This document shows positions 18,681-27,348 of a stretch of DNA of 64,000 nucleotides, in pieces (within the stretch, counting starts at the first letter, position 1; each line of letters starts with the position of its first letter). This DNA comes from Pirellulaceae bacterium. Lineage in GTDB: Bacteria > Planctomycetota > Planctomycetia > Pirellulales > Pirellulaceae. Made by a program: the position numbers and the translations under genes. Location of the stretch: assembly GCA_018402565.1 (NCBI GenBank), contig JAGYIQ010000006.1:422274-486273 (forward strand), written 5' to 3'. A model generated the notes under the pieces. The model saw nothing but the letters and a program-made list of their open reading frames with translations, searched no databases and had not been told where the DNA came from.

Positions 18681-18729
18681 AAGGAGTCGCAAGATGGCAA
18701 GCAATACAAGCGGATCGTTAGATTTCTAG
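18681..18729 (+). other. Orphan ribosome-binding site and 11-codon start at REP array edge
   Basis: AAGGAG at 18681 is followed after 8 nt by an ATG at 18694, which opens an 11-residue frame (MASNTSGSLDF) ending in a TAG formed by the array's first repeat sequence. The quality of the site suggests the 5' end of a gene whose remainder was replaced when the array arrived. A chance start is also possible. Confidence 0.35.
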
Positions 18730-19640
18730 CTAGAAAAAATCCCGCTGGCTTGCCCAGCGGATCCTTAGGCTTCTCGCTAAATCTGAGTGGAGCGTGACAA
18801 AATCCCGCTGGCTTGCCCAGCGGATCATTAGGCTTCTCGCTAAAGCGTGGAGCGCGTGACAAAATCCCGCTGGCTTGCCCAGCGGATCATTAGGTTTCTC
18901 GCTAGATTGTCGCTTGAGGGCGGACAAATCCGCTGGCTTGCCCAGCGGATCATTAGGCTTCTCGCTAAATGCGGAGAGCGTGACAAAATCCCGCTGGCTT
19001 GCCCAGCGGATCATTAGGCTTCTCGCTAAACCGTGGAGCGCGACAAAATCCCGCTGGCTTGCCCAGCGGATCCTTAGGCTTCTCGCTAAACCGTGGAGCG
19101 CGACAAAATCCCGCTGGCTTGCCCAGCGGATCGATGGGCTTCTCGCTAAACGTAGAGCGCAGAAAAAATCCCGCTGGCTTGCCCAGCGGGATCTGCAGGC
19201 TTCTCGCTAAATGAGCGCGAGCGAAAATCCCGCTGGCTTGCCCAGCGGATCATTAGGCTTCTCGCTAAATCCGCTAGGAGCGCGCAAACAAATCCCGCTG
19301 GCTTGCCCAGCGGATCTTTAGGTTTCTCGCTAAACATCGCTGGAGGCGCGAACGAATCCCGCTGGCTTGCCCAGCGGATCGTAGGCTTCTCGCTAAATGC
19401 AGAGAGCGCGATAAAGTCACGCGGCGCTCAGGACTTGCCCGAGCGGATCAGTAGGCTTCTCGCTGGATCCGCTAGGAGCGCGCAAACGAATCCCGCTGGC
19501 TTGCCCAGCGGATCTTTAGGCTTCCCGCTAGATGGATCATTAGGCTTCTCGCTAAACCGTGGAGCGCGAGCGAATCCCGCTGGCTTGCCCAGTCCCGACG
19601 CGTCGGGATTAGGCTTCTCGCTAGATGGGTCGTTTGGCTT
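18700..19640 (+). repeat. REP array I: about 14 plus-oriented hairpin repeats
   Basis: About 14 direct repeats at roughly 60-bp spacing. Each has a hairpin core CCCGCTGGCTTGCCCAGCGG (7-bp stem, 5-nt loop), a spacer such as ATCATTAGG, a conserved foot GCTTCTCGCTAAA and a variable link containing GGAGCG. One copy near 19434 is degenerate. The copy near 19590 has its hairpin's right half replaced by the palindrome TCCCGACGCGTCGGGA. The pattern fits REP/BIME elements mobilised by RAYT-type Y1 transposases; the adjacent Y1 gene supports this. The last repeat merges with the 3' end of that gene. Confidence 0.85.
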
Positions 19641-20334
19641 CTCGCTCTGCCTCGTCGGCTTCCCAACGCTTGATATAGCTTGCAATCGAGGCCGAACGCA
19701 ATTCGCCGAACGATCCCACATAGGCACTCGCCTGCCATAACCGCTTCACCCGAGCTCGAATCAATGCCATATCGAACTTCTCTATCATCAATTCTTGCGC
19801 AGCATTCATGAGTGCGATCGCCACCGACGCTGGTAAAACCGTCGGGTGCAAATCGACTGCCAGATGAACATGATCAGGCAAAATCGAGACCTTCCGAATG
19901 ATTTCTTTCATCTCAGTCTGCATCGCTCGCCAGCGTTCGGCGACCATCGCTGCTGACTCTTGAGAAAATACGCCTCGTCGCCACTCAGTCGCCAGTACAA
20001 AATGATACTGTAAACGAGTCACCGCATGATCCGTCGCCAACCGGCGGTCGTCTGCATCTTGGCGGTCGTAGGTTCGGATGTACACTGGCGATTGCGCGCC
20101 TGAACCATAGCCGTGATGTTCGCCTTGGCGTTCGAGATAAGCGTCAACCTCCTCGGCAGTTGATTTTCCGGTTGTGATTGCGAAGTAACCTCGGCCGAGC
20201 CACTGATGCTTCTCTTCGGGTGACCCACCATCGGTGTTCGAAATCCACTTGCTGAGACGACCTTTTATCTTGCCAACTGCCGATGACGCGGAATCAGTAG
20301 GGGTCCAAAGCGAGAAGCCTAACGATCCTTCTAG
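19621..20334 (-). pseudogene. Y1 (HUH) transposase, REP-associated, 5'-truncated
   Basis: The translation is open from a TAG at about 20336 to 19621 (about 237 codons), but no ATG or convincing alternative start precedes the conserved part; the N-terminal residues (EGSLGFSLW) are REP sequence. The main domain contains YHFVLATEWRRGVF, the HUH metal motif PDHVHLAV, and the region SIASYIKRWE, where a catalytic Tyr is expected. Upstream of it lies KGRLSKWIS followed by WLGRGYFAITTG and VDAYLERQGEHH, which look like the C-terminal catalytic part (Tyr plus Gln) of a second Y1 domain. I read this as a tandem two-domain Y1 protein whose first domain has lost its N terminus to the REP array. The C-terminal residues EREAKRPI also come from REP-like sequence. 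A GTG at 20085 could start a single-domain product. Confidence 0.7.
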
Positions 20335-20862
20335 CTAGAAACCTAAAGATCCGCTGGGCAAGCCAGCGGGATTTTCTCCCGCTCCGCTCAGATTTAGCGA
20401 GAAGCCTAAAGATCCGCTGGGCAAGCCAGCGGGATTTTCGCTCGCGCTCCGCTCAGATTTAGCGAGAAGCCTAAAGATCCGCTGGGCAAGCCAGCGGGAT
20501 TTTCTCCCGCTCCGCTCAGATTTAGCGAGAAGCCTAATCCCGACGCGTCGGGACTGGGCAAGCCAGCGGGATTTTCGCCCGCTCCGCTCAGATTTAGCGA
20601 GAAACCTAAAGATCCGCTGGGCAAGCCAGCGGGATTCGATCGCGCTCCACGCTTTTAGCGAGAAGCCTAATCCCGACGCGTCGGGACTGGGCAAGCCAGC
20701 GGGATTTTCTCCCGCTCCGCTCAGATTTAGCGAGAAGCCTAATCCCGACGCGTCGGGACTGGGCAAGCCAGCGGGATTTTCGCCCGCTCCGCTCAGATTT
20801 AGCGAGAAAGCCTAAAGATCCGCTGGGCAAGCCAGCGGGATTTTCTCCCGCTCCGCTCAACG
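20310..20862 (-). repeat. REP array II: 8 minus-oriented hairpin repeats
   Basis: Eight copies of the same REP unit as in array I, in the opposite orientation, so the two arrays face each other across the transposase. Three of the eight copies carry the alternative palindrome TCCCGACGCGTCGGGA next to GGGCAAGCCAGCGGG. The sequence TTCTAGCTAGAA occurs at the left edge of both arrays (18724 and 20329). The links here are uniform (CTCCCGCTCCGCTCAGA), unlike those of array I, suggesting more recent expansion or homogenisation. Confidence 0.85.
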
Positions 20863-20865
20863 CAG

Positions 20866-20993
20866 TCCGCCTGAAGGCGGGACTACGAGCGGGGCCAACT
20901 CGGCGTGGCACCGGATTATCTGGCGAGGTTGCGATCTAGGGCGTTACCTCTTTCGGCGAGGTCTTCTCATAACGCATTCCGCCTCGAGGCGGA
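20866..20993. repeat. Pair of short hairpins beside REP array II
   Basis: CCGCCTGAAGGCGG at 20867-20880 and CCGCCTCGAGGCGG at 20979-20992, each preceded by a T and followed by a similar (A)CTACG/AGTACG sequence. Two 6-bp stems 112 bp apart look like a second small repeat type at the island's edge. Confidence 0.45.
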
Positions 20994-21074
20994 AGTACGC
21001 GCTAGGCTACCTTCCGAGTCGCATCGGCCAATGGTCGAGCTGGACCGCCGGCAAGCCACCGCGCCCAACTCCTG

Positions 21075-22718
21075 CTACTCGGACTTCAGCCACCCGAGGT
21101 CACGCACCACAAATTGCCAGTTCCCTCGATGAACGCCAATTTCGCCAATCAAGCGGATGGGATCCCCCACCTGATAGCGACTATAAATTTCACGCCGCAT
21201 GTCGACATCAAACGACCAGACGTTGTACTCCTGCTCGTAAACTTTGACCCGAAACGGTCGCTCGCCAGACACCTCAGCGGTGATGTCAAACACCTGCCCC
21301 AAATGCTCCAACTGCCGAATCTCGTCGTCGTTCGCAAACCGACTCAAACTCGGAACTTCGGCACCCTTCACTCGCCCAAAATCGACCCGACGAAACTCCG
21401 TCACCTTCTCGCCACGACTGGGATTCTCCAGCGACAAGTACTCGTCCGCATCCGCTGCGTTAGCACCCAGACGAAACCGAGCCAACACCGGGAAGTGATC
21501 CGAGAACCCCGCCCCATCCGACTCGGTCGCCGACCAACGCAGCGGCAGCCGCGTCCCCACCTGAGCATTCACTCCCTCGAGAATCAGAACCTCAAAACTA
21601 TTATCGACGTAGTGAACGCCACGCGGATGATACAGACCGCGAGTCAACAGCATCTGCATCAACGTTCCCCACTGGTCCCGATACACGTCGCTGCCGCGTT
21701 CTTCCACCGGCAATTCGTACCACAAATTGTACAACCACAAACGGTCCAAATCGCGAATCTTCAGCTCGTCACCTTGAGACCCAAGAATCGTGTTGATCGC
21801 CGTCTTGGGCATGTCGGCATAGGCTTCCGATTGGTTGTGCTGAGAATTGAAGTCACCACCCAAGAGAATGTCTGCCAAAGGATCGGCGGCCAACAAAACT
21901 TCTAAACGCCGACGCAATGTCTCGGCATTCCCCCATCGAATTTGCTCCGATTCGCTATCCGAAGCACCCGACTTCCAATGATTGTTGAACGTGGTCAACG
22001 TCGATCCGCCAATTTCATGAACCACTTCCAAGATCCCGCGGGCCCCCAGCGTGTGGTGCGTCCGCTGCTCTCGGATCGGAAACCGCGAAAACGTGGCGTT
22101 GACATGTGCGACCACGCGACCTGTCGGATCCGGTCGATACTCGCCTACCGCCACGTGGTACTCGCCCAAGCCCGCCTCCTGCAACGCCTTCCACAAAAAA
22201 GCCTCGGCCGGCAAGTCCTTGACCTCGTCACGCAACGGATCCCGCAACATCGCCTCCAGTCGCGTGTCGCCGTGCTTCGCCTGGAACTGCCGCCAATCAA
22301 ACGGCGTCGACCCTGGCGTTTGATCCGCCTCCAGTTCCTGAAACAGAATGATGTCGGGACCACGACCGCCATTGATCTCGGTCAATACCCGAGCATGATT
22401 CTGCACCTTGCGGAGCACATGCCGAGCTCGATACAACTCCGGTCCATAGTCCTCAAACAACGCCACCCCATCGACATCGAACAGGTTCTCGACGTTGTAA
22501 ACTACCACCGTAAACTCTTCCGCGGCAGACACGACCTGACCAGCCGCCGAAGGCACCGCAACCACGCCCGTCTCGCCAGCACCCGTCGCCTGCCGAGTGA
22601 CCTGGGCCCAAGCCGCAGATTCTCCCCCAAAACACAAACACCCAGCTGCGGCCAGCACCCAACAAAGTCGAGCTACCCCACTCACAACGGTCATCCAATG
22701 CAACATCCGCAACCTCAA
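21075..22718 (-). CDS. Endonuclease/exonuclease/phosphatase (EEP) superfamily protein, secreted
   Basis: A 547-residue DNase I-like fold hydrolase. The N terminus has a signal peptide (ARLCWVLAAAGCLCFGGESAAWA). EEP motifs: VVVYNVENLF (metal-site Asn), DIILFQELEAD (catalytic Glu), LLGGDFNSQHNQ (Asp/Asn pair) and FSDHFPVLARF (Asp-His). The C-terminal 100 residues form a separate domain ending VVRDLGWLKSE that may be an OB-like module. Related proteins act on nucleic acids, phosphoinositides or sphingomyelin; the substrate cannot be chosen here. Starts at 22718 or at the ATG a few codons in (MLHWMTVV) are both possible. Confidence 0.85.
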   Translation of the reverse strand: MRLRMLHWMTVVSGVARLCWVLAAAGCLCFGGESAAWAQVTRQATGAGETGVVAVPSAAGQVVSAAEEFTVVVYNVENLFDVDGVALFEDYGPELYRARHVLRKVQNHARVLTEINGGRGPDIILFQELEADQTPGSTPFDWRQFQAKHGDTRLEAMLRDPLRDEVKDLPAEAFLWKALQEAGLGEYHVAVGEYRPDPTGRVVAHVNATFSRFPIREQRTHHTLGARGILEVVHEIGGSTLTTFNNHWKSGASDSESEQIRWGNAETLRRRLEVLLAADPLADILLGGDFNSQHNQSEAYADMPKTAINTILGSQGDELKIRDLDRLWLYNLWYELPVEERGSDVYRDQWGTLMQMLLTRGLYHPRGVHYVDNSFEVLILEGVNAQVGTRLPLRWSATESDGAGFSDHFPVLARFRLGANAADADEYLSLENPSRGEKVTEFRRVDFGRVKGAEVPSLSRFANDDEIRQLEHLGQVFDITAEVSGERPFRVKVYEQEYNVWSFDVDMRREIYSRYQVGDPIRLIGEIGVHRGNWQFVVRDLGWLKSE

Positions 22719-22800
22719 TCGCCCACGCGTCCAAGTACCGCCCGCCCACCCGGTGGATGGTAGTTGCCAAGCGAGAATCGCACAACCCGCGCGATCCCCT

Positions 22801-22952
22801 AGTGCTTTGTCACAACCAAATCTTAATGTGTGGTAAAGGAGTCAGGAGTGGTAAAGGCGTCAATTGTGCACAACACCCGCAGGGCCGTTCCGGCAATTGA
22901 CGCCTGCCCCCTCTACCATACCGATCCCAAAATGAAACGGTGACACAGCACC
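22801..22952. mobile_element. Element B copy 1 (hairpin MITE-like, with internal duplication)
   Basis: Outer arms AGTGCTTTGTCACA and TGACACAGCACC; inner arms pair around the loop GCACCCGCAGGGCCGTTCC (first bases varied here). This copy is longer than the others because a GTGGTAAAGG segment is duplicated in its left inner arm. It lies upstream of the PSCyt gene. Confidence 0.75.
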
Positions 22953-23183
22953 AGGATCCCGCCGCCGAATACCGCAGCGTGAACGACCGCGTCCTTGGCC
23001 GGATTGCAAGCCGAAACGCCGGGAGGACCAACGAGCCGCCATCGCGAGTTGCTTTTTGGCTCAGAATCTTACATAATCAACAGCGTTCCCGGCGACCGGC
23101 ACTCGGTCGTGTTCGAGACACCAATCGGTTCCCACCGGTTGTCCCGCCCCAACCACCCGACTCGCAAACGAAAGCCCTGCCCC

Positions 23184-25748
23184 ATGGTTGAGCCCCGCCA
23201 CCTCGCCATCGGTTCGCATTCCACTCCCCACACGCTTGCTGTCGTGAAATGCGCCGTGGTCGCCATCGCACGGCTCGTCGTCTGCCTCGCGTTACTCGGG
23301 CTCCCCCACCTCGCGGCCGCAGATGAACCGCGGGCAACGGACGACCGAGTCGACTTCGCCAAACAAGTCCTACCGGTTTTGTCGGCCAAGTGCTTTCTTT
23401 GCCACGGCCCCGACGCGGCCGCCATCAGCGACCTGCGTTTGGATCTACCCGATGCAGCCACCGCCGATCGGGGCGGTTACCGCGCCATTGATCGCGACCA
23501 ACCCGCCGACAGTGCCGTCCTGCTGCGAATCCACTCGGCCGATGACCCCATGCCGCCAGTCGATGCCGAGGCCCAATTGACCGAGGCCGAACGAGAACTC
23601 CTGTCGAAGTGGATCCAACAAGGCGGTGAATATGCCCAGCACTGGGCGTATGTTCCTCCCCGAATCACACCGCCTCGCTCCAATCCCTCGGCGGTCGGCT
23701 CCGCAGCCATCGATGCCTACATCGCCGACGCGCTGCAACCGCGCGGCCTCACCCCAGCCCCACGGGCCGAAAAATGGATCTTGGCCCGACGCCTGGCCTT
23801 GACCCTGACCGGACTCCCACCACAACCAGAGCTATTGGACGATTATCTGTCCGACGATTCGCCCGCCGCTTACGAACGCTTGGCCGACGCGTTGCTGGCC
23901 TCGCCAGCCTTCGGCGAGCACCAAGCACGCTATTGGCTGGATGCGATCCGCTACGGTGACACGCACGGGCTGCACCTCGACAATCGCCGCGGCATTTTTC
24001 CCTACCGCGACTGGGTCATCAAAGCCCTCAACGAAAACCTGCCGTGGGACCAGTTCATTACCTGGCAATTGGCGGGCGATCTGCAAACCCAACCCACCCT
24101 GGAACAACAGGTCGCGACCGGCTTCGTGCGAATGAACCCCTCCACAGCCGAGGGCGGCGCGATCCCGGAAGAATTTCAAGCCAAAAACAGCTTCGACCGC
24201 ACCGAGACCTTTGGCACCGTGTTCCTGGGACTGTCTCTCACCTGCGCCCGTTGCCACACGCACAAGTACGACCCCATCACCCACGAAGATTATTTCCGAC
24301 TCCTGGCCTACTTCAACAACACCACCGAACACTCGATGGATGGCAACAAGTATGACTACGAGCCAGTGATCAAAGCCCCAGCGGATCTGGCCCAATGGCA
24401 AAATTGGCAGCAATGGCACCAACAAGTCAAGGACTGGGCGGCCGCCATCGAACCCCAATCGCCGCTAGGCGACGCTGCGAAACTTTCCGCGGTCGATCCC
24501 AGCTCCCTCCAGTGGTGGCAACAATGGACCCAACAAGACGCGGCAGGCAAGCTACAACTCGCCACACAAGACGCTGGCAATCCCTTGGATGCTGCCACCA
24601 GAGCGTCCGCGGCCCAATGGCTGCAGCAGCGACAAGGTATGGAGCAGGGTTGGTCCACGACCCTGATCGCCAAAGAACTCGACACCCCCCGAGAAACGCG
24701 GGTGCTCAACCGCGGCGAATACGACCAACCCATCGGCGAACCGCTCAGCCCCCAACCGTTGCCAGCCCTCGGTTCCAATTGGGGCGATCTGCCACCCAAT
24801 CGCCTGGGCTTGGCACAGTGGATCCTCCACCCCGACCACCCACTCACGACTCGAGTCCTCGTCAATCGGTTTTGGAGCCAAGTCTTCGGCGCTCCACTAG
24901 TACGCACCCCAGAAGAATTCGGATTGCAAGGCGAGCAACCCACGCATCCCGAGCTTCTCGATTTCCTGGCTGTCGACTTTCGCACCCATGACTGGGATAT
25001 GAAACGCCTGCTCAAGCAATTGGTCATGTCGCAGACCTTCCAGCAAAGTTCGCAGTGGCGCTCCGATCTGGACGACCCCGCCAACCAACTGTGGGCACGC
25101 GGCCCGGGCCACCGACTGGATGCTGAAGTCATGCGCGATCTGGCCCTCGTGGCCAGCGGTCAGATGATCCAGGCAACCGGCGGCGAAGGCTTCAAGCCCT
25201 TCCAGCCACCCGGCATGTGGGAGGCCCTTGCTCACCCAGGCAGCAACACGCGAGTTTACCAAGAGGACGGACCACCGGGCATCTTCCGCCGCAGCCTGTA
25301 CATGTATTGGAAACGAACCAGTCCCCATCCGATGATGACGCTGTTCGATGCCCCCAGTCGCGAGTCGAGCTGCGTGCAGCGATCGCGGTCCAACACCCCC
25401 GTCCAATCACTCGGCCTGCTCAATGAACCCCAACGCGTCCAACTCGCATTGGCCACCGCCCACCGCCTCCGACAACTCGAAACCGACGACAACGGACGCC
25501 TCCGCGACCTCTACGCGACACTGGCCGGCCGCCCCCCGACGGAACTCGAACAATCGGTTTGCCTGCAACTTTTGACGGAATTCCGCCAACGCTTTGAACA
25601 GTTCCCCGCCGACGCACGTTCGCTCTACGAAGCCCACGCCACCCAACTTATCGGGGAATTGGATACGGCCGAACTGAATGAAACCGTGGCTTGGTCGCAG
25701 GTCGTGATGACGGTCCTGGCATCCGACGCCGTCATCATGCTGTACTAA
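23184..25748 (+). CDS. Planctomycete cytochrome c (PSCyt1) DUF1549/DUF1553 protein
   Basis: A secreted 854-residue protein of the family confined largely to Planctomycetes and Verrucomicrobia. The ATG at 23184 (MVEPRHLAIGS) leads to a signal peptide (AIARLVVCLALLGLPHLAAA), then DFAKQVLPVLSAKCFLCHG with a single CxxCH haem-binding site (residues about 70-75). DUF1549 follows (WILARRLALTLTGLPP and RYWLDAIRYGDTHG), then DUF1553 in the C-terminal half (LVNRFWSQVFG, SPHPMMTLFDAPSRESS). The open frame begins at 22995 but the earlier codons are not signal-like. The partner DUF1501 gene follows 40 bp downstream. The biochemical role is unproven; co-occurrence with sulfatases suggests polysaccharide metabolism. 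Confidence 0.92.
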   Translation: MVEPRHLAIGSHSTPHTLAVVKCAVVAIARLVVCLALLGLPHLAAADEPRATDDRVDFAKQVLPVLSAKCFLCHGPDAAAISDLRLDLPDAATADRGGYRAIDRDQPADSAVLLRIHSADDPMPPVDAEAQLTEAERELLSKWIQQGGEYAQHWAYVPPRITPPRSNPSAVGSAAIDAYIADALQPRGLTPAPRAEKWILARRLALTLTGLPPQPELLDDYLSDDSPAAYERLADALLASPAFGEHQARYWLDAIRYGDTHGLHLDNRRGIFPYRDWVIKALNENLPWDQFITWQLAGDLQTQPTLEQQVATGFVRMNPSTAEGGAIPEEFQAKNSFDRTETFGTVFLGLSLTCARCHTHKYDPITHEDYFRLLAYFNNTTEHSMDGNKYDYEPVIKAPADLAQWQNWQQWHQQVKDWAAAIEPQSPLGDAAKLSAVDPSSLQWWQQWTQQDAAGKLQLATQDAGNPLDAATRASAAQWLQQRQGMEQGWSTTLIAKELDTPRETRVLNRGEYDQPIGEPLSPQPLPALGSNWGDLPPNRLGLAQWILHPDHPLTTRVLVNRFWSQVFGAPLVRTPEEFGLQGEQPTHPELLDFLAVDFRTHDWDMKRLLKQLVMSQTFQQSSQWRSDLDDPANQLWARGPGHRLDAEVMRDLALVASGQMIQATGGEGFKPFQPPGMWEALAHPGSNTRVYQEDGPPGIFRRSLYMYWKRTSPHPMMTLFDAPSRESSCVQRSRSNTPVQSLGLLNEPQRVQLALATAHRLRQLETDDNGRLRDLYATLAGRPPTELEQSVCLQLLTEFRQRFEQFPADARSLYEAHATQLIGELDTAELNETVAWSQVVMTVLASDAVIMLY

Positions 25749-25788
25749 ACGCTTCGCTGAGACACCTTCACACAAGGTCACGCTGCCC

Positions 25789-27348
25789 ATGCATCCGCAA
25801 ACCAATCATTCACCGCTTCGCGAACAACAACTGCTGCAAACCCGGCGTCAACTGTTTGGTCGCTCCGCCCTCGGCCTCGGAACCGCCGCCTTAGCTCAAC
25901 TGCTCGGGCCAGCGGCAGCGGCCGGCAACTCTCGATCGGACACCTCCCCGACAGCCCCCACTGGCCATGACGGTATCCACCATCGCGCCACGGCCAAACG
26001 CGTGATCTACCTGTTCATGAGCGGTGGCCCCAGTCAACACGACATGTGGGACTACAAGCCCAAACTCAACGACCTGTTCAATGAACAGCTCCCCGCCTCG
26101 GTTCGCGATGGGCAACGCATCACCGGCATGAGCTCGAATCAGACCAATGGCCTCCCCATCTGTCCCTCCAAGTACAAGTTTCAAAAGTACGACAACCAAG
26201 ATCGCGGCGTGTGGGTCAGCGAACTGCTACCGCACACCGCCCAGGTCGCCAAAGAACTGTGCGTGGTTCACAGCACCTTCACCGAAGCGATCAACCACGA
26301 TCCAGCCATCACCTACATTCAAACCGGTAGCCAAGTGCCTGGTCGACCCAGCCTCGGGGCTTGGCTGAGCTACGGCCTGGGAAGCGACAACGAGAACCTT
26401 CCCTCGTACTTGGTCATGCACGCGCGGTCGTTTCACGCCGAGCAAAGCTTGTTCAACCGCTTGTGGGGCCCCGGGTTCCTGCCCTCCGAGCACCAAGGCG
26501 TCCTGCTCCGCAGCCAAGGCGACCCCGTCCTGTACCTCAGCAACCCACCGGGGATCGATGGCCAAGATCGACGACGGCAACTCGATGCGTTAACCGCCCT
26601 CAATCAAGCCCAACATGCCGCGTTCGGCGCCCCAGAAATCCTCGACCGGATCAAACAACACGAGATGGCGTTCCGCATGCAAACGTCGGTCCCCGAACTG
26701 ATGGACTACGCGGATGAAACCGAGGCCACGCTGCAGATGTATGGCGACGACGTCAAAATTCCCGGCACTTTTGCGGCGTGCTGCCTCAACGCTCGCCGAC
26801 TCGTCGAACGCGGGGTACGCAACATCCAGATCTTCCATCGCGGCTGGGATGCCCACAACAACCTGCCCAAGGAGCACGAAGACCAATGCCGCGACATCGA
26901 TCAAGGTTCTGCCGCCCTGATCCGCGACCTCAAACAACGCGGACTGCTGGACGATACCCTGGTCGTCTGGGGCGGTGAATTCGGTAGAACCGTCTACTGC
27001 CAAGGTGGACTCACGCGCGACAACTACGGCCGTGACCACCATCCACGCTGCTTTACCGTTTGGATGGCTGGCGGTGGCGTCAAACCCGGCATCACCTACG
27101 GTCGCACCGACGATTACGGCTACAACATCACCGATGCCGACGGCAACGTCCTTGTCCCTCAACCCAACAAAGATTCCTGGACACCGGGAACCATGCACAT
27201 CCACGACTTGAACGCCACCATCCTGCATCTACTGGGCATCGACCATCGCAAACTAACCTACCGCTTCCAAGGTCGCGACTTCCGCTTGACTGACGTGCAC
27301 GGCCATGTCATGCACGACCTGTTGGACACTAGGGCCGCTGCATCCTAA
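25789..27348 (+). CDS. DUF1501 family protein, Tat-exported
   Basis: A 519-residue protein of the alkaline phosphatase/sulfatase-like superfamily, always paired with PSCyt proteins. The N terminus has a twin-arginine signal (TRRQLFGRSALGLGTAALAQLL). Core features: VIYLFMSGGPSQHDMWDYKP, MHARSFHAEQSLF, TLVVWGGEFGRTVYCQG and HHPRCFTVWMAGGGVKPG. Its last 20 bp overlap the convergent vWA gene tail to tail. Tat export implies folding, perhaps with metal, before crossing the membrane. Confidence 0.92.
   Translation: MHPQTNHSPLREQQLLQTRRQLFGRSALGLGTAALAQLLGPAAAAGNSRSDTSPTAPTGHDGIHHRATAKRVIYLFMSGGPSQHDMWDYKPKLNDLFNEQLPASVRDGQRITGMSSNQTNGLPICPSKYKFQKYDNQDRGVWVSELLPHTAQVAKELCVVHSTFTEAINHDPAITYIQTGSQVPGRPSLGAWLSYGLGSDNENLPSYLVMHARSFHAEQSLFNRLWGPGFLPSEHQGVLLRSQGDPVLYLSNPPGIDGQDRRRQLDALTALNQAQHAAFGAPEILDRIKQHEMAFRMQTSVPELMDYADETEATLQMYGDDVKIPGTFAACCLNARRLVERGVRNIQIFHRGWDAHNNLPKEHEDQCRDIDQGSAALIRDLKQRGLLDDTLVVWGGEFGRTVYCQGGLTRDNYGRDHHPRCFTVWMAGGGVKPGITYGRTDDYGYNITDADGNVLVPQPNKDSWTPGTMHIHDLNATILHLLGIDHRKLTYRFQGRDFRLTDVHGHVMHDLLDTRAAAS

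Noticed and set aside
18734..19620. CRISPR array
   Set aside because: Regular about 60-bp spacing, but the repeated part is most of the unit and contains a hairpin plus foot, the intervening bases are short and themselves repetitive (GGAGCG), there is a reversed second array, and no cas genes are present.
18875..20911. Open frames encoding AGLPSGSLGFSL-type peptide repeats in the REP arrays
   Set aside because: The frames exist because the repeat unit lacks stops; they shift frame between units, appear on both strands, and have no ribosome sites.
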